Of a DNA stretch of 10,450 bases, positions 1 to 5,670 are shown piece after piece. The notes under the pieces are model-generated. The model was not told the DNA's origin. It searched no databases and was given only the letters and a program-made list of their open reading frames with translations. Position numbers and translations under genes: made by a program. How positions within the stretch are numbered: the stretch's first letter is position 1; every line of letters begins with the position of its first letter. This DNA comes from Synergistales bacterium Syner_01 (lineage in GTDB: Bacteria; Synergistota; Synergistia; Synergistales; Aminobacteriaceae). The stretch is from NCBI GenBank assembly GCA_001604435.1, contig LVBO01000230.1:1-10450 (forward strand). The letters run 5' to 3'.

Positions 1-541
1 TCAAATACTGGATCATCCGGTAGACTTCGGCTCGGGGAGGAGGACTCGACGTCAGCGGGAAACGGACATAGTGCTTTCCGCTGGAATACCGGCTTCCTTC
101 GGCCGCATCTCTGTTCCATCGAAGCGAAAGAGGTCGTTCGCGAACGAAATCCGCAATACGAAGCTCGCGAAGCCGCACCGCGTTTTCTCCGAAAAGCTCG
201 TCGCAGAGAGTCTTTCGTCGCTGATTGAGCACGTCTCCGAACCAACGCACGAATACCTCCTCGTCTTCGGGGAGCAGCGTTTTTTCGTCTTCACCTTCCT
301 GCAAAAAACTCCCCAGCCACTTTTCGCACTGGCGATACGACTCGTTCTCCGGAATTGTCGTCGGGAAGAGGCCGCGTCCGAGCGCGATAACTCCCCAAAG
401 CAGAGTCATGACATAGCTCTTTCCAGTATTGTTGTCGCCCGTAAAAAGCATCAGAGGAGCGATCCGGACGGCTCCTTCCTCTATCAATCCAAGCTTTTTG
501 AAGCGCAAGGTCCACTGCTGCTTCATATATCGCCGTTTCAT
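1..541 (-). CDS. P-loop ATPase (AAA/OLD-like), N-terminal part, cut by window edge
   Basis: The frame is open from an ATG at 541 to the left edge, giving 180 residues with no stop; the C-terminus lies outside the window. A Walker A motif, GDNNTGKS, sits at residues 35-42 after a short beta-strand-like stretch (APLMLFTG). The 'NNTGKS' form is typical of the AAA/ABC-like ATPases of the OLD/SMC/RecF type rather than of transporter ATPases. Walker B and signature motifs would lie beyond the window. Residues 75-150 are charged and probably helical. A second ATG at 526 is possible; the first is preceded by a purine-rich AAGAAG but no classic site. Base composition is lower in GC than the operon to the right, and codons such as TTG, ATA and AGA are used more. 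ATPases of this type are common in mobile and defence loci, but the function here is unknown. Confidence 0.75.
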   Translation of the reverse strand, partial: MKRRYMKQQWTLRFKKLGLIEEGAVRIAPLMLFTGDNNTGKSYVMTLLWGVIALGRGLFPTTIPENESYRQCEKWLGSFLQEGEDEKTLLPEDEEVFVRWFGDVLNQRRKTLCDELFGENAVRLRELRIADFVRERPLSLRWNRDAAEGSRYSSGKHYVRFPLTSSPPPRAEVYRMIQYL

Positions 542-570
542 GGAACATCTTCTTTTCAGGGAGTATAGAA

Positions 571-580
571 TAGCATGCTA
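571..580. repeat. Perfect 10-bp palindrome TAGCATGCTA
   Basis: TAGCATGCTA reads the same on both strands. It falls a few bases downstream of the predicted transcription start of the ATPase gene and upstream of its start codon, where a repressor could bind. It does not extend beyond 10 bp, so chance is also possible. Confidence 0.4.
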
Positions 581-592
581 AAATCGAAATTT

Positions 593-601
593 ATTATACC
601 A
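593..601 (-). promoter_or_regulatory. Extended -10 promoter candidate for the ATPase gene
   Basis: On the minus strand the sequence reads TGGTATAAT: a perfect TATAAT (598-593) preceded by the TGn extension (601-599). The position 17 bases upstream is GCGCGC, so there is no -35 match, but extended -10 promoters often lack one. Transcription would start near 586 and leave a leader of about 45 bases. The TATAAT overlaps the tandem stop codons of the frame ending at 594, so part of the match could reflect the end of that frame. Confidence 0.5.
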
Positions 602-746
602 TCGACTTCGATACCGCGCGCCGGAAATCGACTTCCCGAGCACTTGTAAGGAAACTCTGATTAAGGGGTTTTTCCTCATCATCGAGTTCGATTACATTAA
701 GTTCTTGCGAGACCAACTCAGCTTTATTCAGAGCTTCCGTAATTTT
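594..746 (-). pseudogene. Protein-like reading frame without a start, possible 3' gene remnant
   Basis: One minus-strand frame runs from just after a TGA at 749-747 to tandem TAA stops at 596-591. It encodes about 50 residues that read like real protein: KITEALNKAELVSQ, then an acidic part with ELDDEEKPLN, then SAREVDFRRAVSKSMV. There is no ATG or GTG in a usable place; a TTG at 716 has no ribosome binding site. It begins where the dioxygenase homology upstream ends, so it may be the tail of a gene whose front was lost when the two were joined. I do not recognise the family. It lies about 50 bases upstream of the ATPase gene, so it could be the end of a former partner gene. A short chance frame remains possible. 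Confidence 0.35.
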
Positions 747-942
747 TCAGGCTCCTGATCTCGGCTTGTCCCGTGATGCACGTGCCCTTCGTCCGCCAAT
801 GGGCGGAGACGAGGACGATCGCTTCCGGCTTCCGTATCGATTGGCCAAAGGCCCGCAAAAAGCGGGCGTATCTGTTGTCCGCGATGGCGTTCATCGGCGA
901 TCCGTGCCCGATGAACAGAGGCTTATTGTAGGTCTTGTTCAT
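724..942 (-). pseudogene. Truncated LigB/YgiD-type extradiol dioxygenase (N-terminal fragment)
   Basis: The 72-residue product begins like 4,5-DOPA extradiol dioxygenase-type proteins (LigB superfamily, E. coli YgiD): LFIGHGSPMNAI at residues 9-20, then DNRYARFLR and IVLVSAHWRTKGT. The two conserved N-terminal metal-ligand histidines are present (H13 in GHGSP, H48 in SAHW). Family members are about 260 residues; here similarity stops near residue 62-68 and a TAA follows, so the C-terminal metal ligand and catalytic residues are missing. The ATG at 942 has GGAG about 8 bases upstream and overlaps the end of the ABC ATPase gene by 20 bases, so it was the last gene of that operon. The break coincides with a fall in GC. 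I infer a deletion or insertion that removed the 3' three quarters; a functional short protein is unlikely. Confidence 0.8.
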
Positions 943-2032
943 AAGAAGACTCCGTTTCGCGAGGCTCCCTCCTGTCGCTCTCTGCCGGGAAAAGACGTAT
1001 CGTATCGCAACGCGCGCTCATCGAGACCTTCTCCCCCTCGCGCAAGCGCCCTTCGAGCGAGGCCGCGACGCGGAACCGGCTCCAACCGCAGCCGTTCGCG
1101 GAGAACGACGGAACAATGTCGTAAAAGATCCTCTCGCCGCCGTACTCGGCGGAGAGCACGCTCCCTGCGCCGCCGGCGTCGGGAAGCAACGCGATCTGGT
1201 CCGGGCGGAGCATGCCGAGATACCTGCCGTCGGGGGCGTCCGCGGGAGCGCTTCCGAAGGGTGAAGAAAGCGTTCCGTCCCGCACTTCGACATCGAAATA
1301 GTTCCGGACCCCGAAGAAGTCGGCCGCCCGAGGAGAGACGGGATTGGAGAAAACGTCCTCCGGAGCGCCCGTCTGGAGCAGTTTTCCGTCGAACAGCAGC
1401 CCCAGGATATCCGAATCCTGCAACGCCTCCTCCCAGTCGTGCGTCACAAGAAGAGTCGTGATTCCCGTTTTTCGCTGGAGAGCACGCATGAAAGCGCGCA
1501 TCGACCGCCGAAGGCGCGCGTCGAGGCTGGAGAAGGGTTCGTCGAGCAGGAGGATGCGAGGGCGCACCGCGAGCGCGCGGGCGAGCGCGACTCTTTGCTT
1601 CTGCCCGCCGGAAATCTCGCCCGGCAGCTTCCGCGCGCACTCCTCCATTTCGACGAGAGAGAGCATCTCGGCCGCGACCTGTCGCTGTTCCCCTCGGGAA
1701 GCCCCCCGCATCTTAAGGCCGAACGCGATATTCTCCTCCACGGTCAGATGGGGGAAGAGCGACGCATCCTGAAAGACCAGCACCGCCCCTCTCCGCTCCA
1801 CCGGCACGCGGAGCACCGATTCGCCGTCGAAAAGAACGTCTCCCTCCTCCGGGACGAGCAGGCCGCAGACGATCTTGAGGAGCGTGCTCTTTCCTATGCC
1901 GGACGGCCCGAGCAAGCAGAAGATCTTCCCGTCCGGCACGGCGAGGGAGACGTGGGAGAGCACGGTCTCCGGCGCGTTCCGGCGCTTGGAGGAGAAAGAT
2001 TTGGAGATGTTGCGAAGTTCGAGATTCGCCAT
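923..2032 (-). CDS. ABC transporter ATP-binding protein with C-terminal TOBE-like domain (YnjD counterpart)
   Basis: This 369-residue protein is the cytoplasmic ATPase of the importer encoded with it. All nucleotide-binding motifs are intact: Walker A GPSGIGKST (42-50), Q-loop Q88, signature SGGQK (141-145), Walker B ILLLDEP (160-166), D-loop SSLD (168-171) and switch histidine H198. Residues from about 240 onward form an extra C-terminal region resembling the TOBE regulatory/binding domains of spermidine-, iron- and molybdate-type ATPases. E. coli YnjD is only about 217 residues and lacks this. The ATG at 2032 has GGAG seven bases upstream. It lies 36 bases after the second permease and its end overlaps the dioxygenase fragment. 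Gene context with ynjB makes it the YnjD equivalent, but the sequence alone would only say polyamine/iron/thiamine-type importer ATPase. Confidence 0.93.
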   Translation of the reverse strand: MANLELRNISKSFSSKRRNAPETVLSHVSLAVPDGKIFCLLGPSGIGKSTLLKIVCGLLVPEEGDVLFDGESVLRVPVERRGAVLVFQDASLFPHLTVEENIAFGLKMRGASRGEQRQVAAEMLSLVEMEECARKLPGEISGGQKQRVALARALAVRPRILLLDEPFSSLDARLRRSMRAFMRALQRKTGITTLLVTHDWEEALQDSDILGLLFDGKLLQTGAPEDVFSNPVSPRAADFFGVRNYFDVEVRDGTLSSPFGSAPADAPDGRYLGMLRPDQIALLPDAGGAGSVLSAEYGGERIFYDIVPSFSANGCGWSRFRVAASLEGRLREGEKVSMSARCDTIRLFPAESDRREPRETESSYEQDLQ

Positions 2033-2068
2033 GATGCAGCTCCGTTTCCGGGGTGAATTTCTCCTGAA

Positions 2069-2878
2069 TCAGGAGAGAAAGAACGTGTCCCGCGACGATG
2101 CGCAGCGCTTCGCCGCTCGTTCCATAAGAAGGCAGAAGAGCAGGGAGACGGCGATGAACAGGGTGCTCCACACCGCCGCCGCGGCTCGTTCGCCGTCCTT
2201 TACCAACGGGAGGAGCACCATGGAGAGCGTGACGATTCTCCCGCCTCCGAGAAAGAACGTAAGAAGATACTGGCTCAGGGAGACGATGAAGAGCAATCCT
2301 CCGGCCGAGGCCATCCCGGGGGCTATCAGAGGCAGCGTGACGTGCAGAAACGCCTGCGCAGGAGAGGCGCCGAGCACTCTGGCCTGCATCTCCAGCCTGT
2401 CCCCGAGGGCCCGGAATACATTGGTAAGGATGCGGATTCCGTAGGGGAGGCAGGGGACGAGATGCGCCAGCAGAACCCCCGCGAAGCTGTCCGCTATACC
2501 GAGGCGCAGAAACAGGAGGTGCATCCCCGGCGCGTACGAGAGAGGAGGGACGATGACCGGCGCCAGCACAAGCATCTCGACCACGCTCTTTCCCGGAAAG
2601 GAGAGGAGCCCCAGCGCTTTGGCGGCGGGGACGCTCGCCGCAAGGGAGAGCAGCGTCACGCCTCCGGCGAGGAGGACGCTCTGCAAGAGGACCGGCACGA
2701 GGCGGCTCGACGCGGAGAAGAGCGACTTCCACTCGGCGGCGGAGTACGCCGCGGGGAGCAAGGAGGGCCACGGCCAGCTCCTGGCGACCGACCAGATCAG
2801 CAGGACGAGCACCGGAAGCAGCAGAAGGGTCAGAAAGGCGAAAAGCAGCAGGGGTGCGAACGGGGAACGCGTCTTCAT
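2069..2878 (-). CDS. ABC transporter permease, second subunit (C-terminal YnjC half equivalent)
   Basis: This 269-residue integral membrane protein has about six hydrophobic segments, the first being PLLLFAFLTLLLLPVLVLLIW near the N-terminus. The cytoplasmic coupling loop (EAA motif) is clear near residues 185-205: a glutamate, then VLGASPAQAF, then LPLIAPG, the contact site for the ATPase. I chose the ATG at 2878 because it forms an ATGA overlap with the stop of the preceding permease gene and has AGAGGG just upstream; the open frame continues further upstream only as a shadow of that gene. It is one of two permease genes; in E. coli the two halves are fused in one YnjC of about 510 residues. 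It belongs to the family of spermidine/putrescine-, sulfate- and iron(III)-type permeases. Confidence 0.92.
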   Translation of the reverse strand: MKTRSPFAPLLLFAFLTLLLLPVLVLLIWSVARSWPWPSLLPAAYSAAEWKSLFSASSRLVPVLLQSVLLAGGVTLLSLAASVPAAKALGLLSFPGKSVVEMLVLAPVIVPPLSYAPGMHLLFLRLGIADSFAGVLLAHLVPCLPYGIRILTNVFRALGDRLEMQARVLGASPAQAFLHVTLPLIAPGMASAGGLLFIVSLSQYLLTFFLGGGRIVTLSMVLLPLVKDGERAAAAVWSTLFIAVSLLFCLLMERAAKRCASSRDTFFLS

Positions 2879-3735
2879 GAGGCCCTCTCTTCTCCGGCGA
2901 GAAAGAACGAATAGAGATAGACCAGCAGCATCGCGATGAACGTGATGACGACGACCATCACCATCGAGTACGGACGGAATGTCGGGTCCGGGTGAATATA
3001 TGCGCTGTAGGCGGCCACCGGGAGCGCGCGCGGAAACGTCGGGCCGATGAGAAAAGGCGCCTCGAACGCGCCGAAGGAGAAGCCGAAGAGCAGGACGAAG
3101 GTCGAGGAGAGGGAGGGAAGAAGCAGCGGAAGCACCACGTACCGAAACGCCTGAAAACGCGAGGCCCCGAGCACGGTCGCGCTCTCCCACAGCCGGGTAT
3201 TCATATTGCGCAGGACGACGTAGACCACCACGGCGGCGAAGGGGATTCCCTTCCAGAGATAGACGGCGATCACCCCGAGGCCCCCTCTGTCGAAGACCAG
3301 GCTCGGCATCCCGTCCGGCGAGGAGATGAACCCCGACGCGAAAAGAAGACGGGCGAGCAGTCCTGTTCTGGCGAGTAAATTCAGCACCAGCAGCACGGCC
3401 ACCGTATGGGGCACGATAACGGGAATCGCGGCCAGCGCCCCTTCGATTTTCTCCCCTCTTCCGGTGCGCAGAAGCAGCAGCGCCAGCAGGGTACCGAACA
3501 CAACAGCGCCGGCCGAGGAAAGAAACGCGATGCGAAGGCTGAAGAGGAGGGAGGGAAGGAATTCCCTCCCTCCGAACACCTCGCGGTAGAAGGAGAGCGT
3601 CGGCTCGGTCATTCCAACCGCGGGGAAGTACCCGAAACTCTGCAGAAGCGACGGAGCGAACCCGCCCAGAAAGAGCGCTCCCAGCACCAGCAGGGCAGGC
3701 GTCAGGAGAAGATACGCCCGAAGGGCGGACTTCAC
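2875..3735 (-). CDS. ABC transporter permease, first subunit (N-terminal YnjC half equivalent)
   Basis: This 286-residue protein starts with a membrane segment (LRAYLLLTPALLVLGALF) and has about six in all. The EAA coupling loop is at about residues 186-210: ESATVLGASRFQAF followed by VVLPLLLPSL. The start is a GTG at 3735, which overlaps the ynjB stop as GTGA; the nearest purine-rich site (GGGAG) is rather far, so translation is probably coupled to ynjB. Its own stop overlaps the start of the second permease as ATGA. It pairs with that protein to form the channel of the importer. Known families closest in style are the 2-TM-subunit importers for polyamines, sulfate, iron and thiamine; the gene context gives YnjC. 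Confidence 0.92.
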   Translation of the reverse strand: MKSALRAYLLLTPALLVLGALFLGGFAPSLLQSFGYFPAVGMTEPTLSFYREVFGGREFLPSLLFSLRIAFLSSAGAVVFGTLLALLLLRTGRGEKIEGALAAIPVIVPHTVAVLLVLNLLARTGLLARLLFASGFISSPDGMPSLVFDRGGLGVIAVYLWKGIPFAAVVVYVVLRNMNTRLWESATVLGASRFQAFRYVVLPLLLPSLSSTFVLLFGFSFGAFEAPFLIGPTFPRALPVAAYSAYIHPDPTFRPYSMVMVVVITFIAMLLVYLYSFFLAGEERAS

Positions 3736-4949
3736 TTCAACACCGTCTCCCGCCAGATTTCATCGAGTATGGGAATGAAGTTCGCGGGGAGTTCCGGTAC
3801 TCTTCTGCGCAGCATGAAGTCGAGAGGCACGGTGCCTTTCCCCGTATCGACGCTTTCGAAAAGCGCCCTCTCTTCCGAAGAGAGGCGGGCGTATTCGAGC
3901 ACGGGAAGGTCGCCCCATACCGCGGGATCATACTTCGAGGCCTGCGCTTCGGGAGTCAGAATCTCGTTGATCACGACCATCGCCCCTGAGGCGTTCGAAG
4001 CGTTGAACGGGATCGCAAGAAAGTGGGTGTTCCCCACCGTTCCCTTTTCGAAGACGAAGGACTCCGTACTCTCCGGGAACTCGCCCGCCGCGATCCTGCC
4101 GGGGGCGAGGAAGGGCGTGTAGCTCATCCCGAGGACGATCTCCCCGTCCGCGAACATATTCTTTATCTGCGAACTGGACGCGGGGTACGACTCGCCCCGC
4201 ATCCACAGGTACGGTTTCAGGGCGACGAGGAACTCCATTGCGGGCGCGACCGCCTTCCGCAACGCCTCCTTGTCGGCGGGCAGAGAGACAAGCGCCTCCC
4301 GTCCGACGATATCGCAGACGACGGTGCGGACGAAAGCGCTCCCCGTGAAGTCCGGGGGGGCGGGGTAGGTGATGGTTCCGGGGTGCTTTTTCGCCGCCTC
4401 CAGAAGCTCCTCGTGCCCCCCGGGCGCTTCCTTCAGGCGCTCCGTATCACGGAAGAAGACGAGCTGCGCCTTGCCGTACGGCGACTCGTACCCCTCGGTC
4501 GGGAAGCCGAAATCGAAGGCGACATCCCCCGCGGCGGCGTCGACGAATTCGCGGAAGTTCGGCAGAGCCTGCGTGAACGGTCCGAAGAGGAGATCGTTCC
4601 GTCTGGCCGCGAAAAAGTTCTCGCCGTTGATCCATACGACATCGATGACTCCGTCCGTCTTTTCCGCCGCTTTTTCCGAGAGGAGCTTGTTCAGCACCTC
4701 CCCGATCCCCATCCCGACCCGGTTGAGCACGATACCGTAGCGCTCTTTCAGGCGGGGGGCGACGAACGTGTCCAGCCAGGCGTTTACGTTCGGATCGCCT
4801 CCCCATCCGTAGAAGTTCACGATGGTTCCGCGCGACGCGTCGAGGACGGCCCCCCAGTCGGAGGCGAAAAGACGGGGCGCGGCGGCGAAAAAGAGGGCGA
4901 AGATCAGGAGCATGCAGCACTTGGTGCGGATCGTTGAACGAAACGTCAT
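3732..4949 (-). CDS. ynjB: YnjB-family ABC transporter substrate-binding protein
   Basis: This 405-residue exported protein would capture the solute for the permeases and ATPase that follow. A Sec signal peptide spans residues 1-29 (basic start, hydrophobic core, cut near LFA-SDWG); there is no lipobox, so it should be periplasmic and soluble. Similarity to E. coli YnjB is specific: SDWG at the mature N-terminus, YGWGGD (48-52 region), VVWINGENF (104-112), ESPYGKAQL (155-163), PGTITYPAPPDFTG (190-203), KPYLWMRG (245-252), VGNTHFLAIP (305-314) and DPAVWGDLPVL (341-351). E. coli YnjB has aspects of the iron/polyamine-type binding fold; its ligand is not known. The ATG at 4949 has AGGAGG at 4962-4957, seven bases upstream, and forms an ATGA overlap with ynjF. 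A longer upstream frame is only the shadow of ynjF. Confidence 0.94.
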   Translation of the reverse strand: MTFRSTIRTKCCMLLIFALFFAAAPRLFASDWGAVLDASRGTIVNFYGWGGDPNVNAWLDTFVAPRLKERYGIVLNRVGMGIGEVLNKLLSEKAAEKTDGVIDVVWINGENFFAARRNDLLFGPFTQALPNFREFVDAAAGDVAFDFGFPTEGYESPYGKAQLVFFRDTERLKEAPGGHEELLEAAKKHPGTITYPAPPDFTGSAFVRTVVCDIVGREALVSLPADKEALRKAVAPAMEFLVALKPYLWMRGESYPASSSQIKNMFADGEIVLGMSYTPFLAPGRIAAGEFPESTESFVFEKGTVGNTHFLAIPFNASNASGAMVVINEILTPEAQASKYDPAVWGDLPVLEYARLSSEERALFESVDTGKGTVPLDFMLRRRVPELPANFIPILDEIWRETVLK

Positions 4950-5575
4950 TGGGACTCCTCCTTCGATATGGATTCGGAAGAGGTCGGGCCGAAGAAGCGC
5001 CAGGCCTCCCGCATTCGCTGGGCCCCGGTGAAGACGATCATCGCGGCGAAGACTCCGAAAGCGGCGACCGCCGAAGAGGGCCACAGAATAACGACCGAAA
5101 AGACCAGAAAGGTCTCCGTCCGCTCCGCAAGCCCCGCCTGGTAGTAGAAGGCCTTTCCGCCGCGCCGCTCCTTTCCCGCCAGGGCCCCCACGGCGAGAAA
5201 GACGGAGAAGGAGAAGATGATCGAGGAGAGCAGCAGAACGGAAGCCAGGCGGGCTTGGGGGAGCAGCAGGGAGACCGCGACGATGAAGGAGATTTCCACT
5301 ACGCGGTCGAAGACAAGATCCATCAAGGCGCCGAAGGGAGAGGATGTTCCGCCGAGGCGGGCGACCGAGCCGTCGAGGACGTCGAGGATTCCGGAGAGCC
5401 AGAGAAGACAGAGAGCCGACCATCTCCCTCCGAGAAAGAAGACCGCGGAACAGGACAGGCCAAGGACGAAGGCGACAAGAGTGACCGTATTCGCACGGAT
5501 TCCGCTTTTAACCATAGGTTCGGAGACAAGAGAGAAAAGAGGCTGCACATACTTTCTGGCGCGGCTGTCGAGCAT
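4946..5575 (-). CDS. ynjF: CDP-alcohol phosphatidyltransferase family protein (YnjF)
   Basis: This 209-residue membrane enzyme carries the full CDP-alcohol phosphatidyltransferase signature: D65-xx-D68-G69-xx-A72-R73-x8-G82-xxx-D86-xxx-D90, which binds the metal and CDP-linked lipid and moves a phosphatidyl-type group onto an alcohol. About six hydrophobic segments are visible. It matches E. coli YnjF (about 206 residues) beyond the signature: the MLD start, SGIRANTVTLVAF near the N-terminus, and KAFYYQAGLAERTET in the second half. The acceptor alcohol is unknown. The ATG at 5575 has a perfect AGGAGG at 5587-5582, six bases upstream. It is the first gene after the internal terminator, and its stop overlaps the ynjB start as ATGA. 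Tight coupling of a lipid enzyme to a transporter binding protein is unusual but is the same pairing seen in the E. coli cluster. Confidence 0.93.
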   Translation of the reverse strand: MLDSRARKYVQPLFSLVSEPMVKSGIRANTVTLVAFVLGLSCSAVFFLGGRWSALCLLWLSGILDVLDGSVARLGGTSSPFGALMDLVFDRVVEISFIVAVSLLLPQARLASVLLLSSIIFSFSVFLAVGALAGKERRGGKAFYYQAGLAERTETFLVFSVVILWPSSAVAAFGVFAAMIVFTGAQRMREAWRFFGPTSSESISKEESQ

Positions 5576-5613
5576 CGTCGTCCTCCTCGAACGCTGGCAT
5601 GTTCCAAAAGAAC

Positions 5614-5655
5614 AGAATAAAGAAAGCAGGGGAGAAAAGCAACCTCCTCCCCTGC
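5614..5655 (-). terminator. Intrinsic terminator or attenuator between the redox gene and ynjF
   Basis: Read on the minus strand, GCAGGGGAG (5655-5647) pairs perfectly with CTCCCCTGC (5634-5626) across a 12-base loop, and TTTCTTTATT follows at 5625-5616. This is a standard rho-independent terminator placed 16 bases after the stop of the redox gene. Only about 40 bases separate it from the ynjF start, so it may act as a partial stop that lowers transporter expression rather than as an operon end. The other strand has no U-run, so it works in one direction. A weak promoter-like pair (TTGCTT, 17 bases, TATTCT) is embedded in it. Confidence 0.75.
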
Positions 5656-5670
5656 CGGAAAGAACAGGAA

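Noticed and set aside
71..568. Plus-strand frame opposite the ATPase
   Set aside because: Same codon phase as the minus-strand ATPase with its clear Walker A motif; the plus translation shows no recognisable domain.
3732..5423. Long ynjB frame beginning at 5423
   Set aside because: The first 158 codons overlap ynjF in another frame and look like arginine-rich shadow. The ATG at 4949 has a perfect ribosome binding site and a signal peptide directly after it.
5614..5642. Promoter TTGCTT-17-TATTCT before ynjF
   Set aside because: Spacing is ideal, but the hexamers match consensus at only three and four of six positions and the sequence is explained by the terminator hairpin and its U-rich tail. 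Mentioned only as a possibility.
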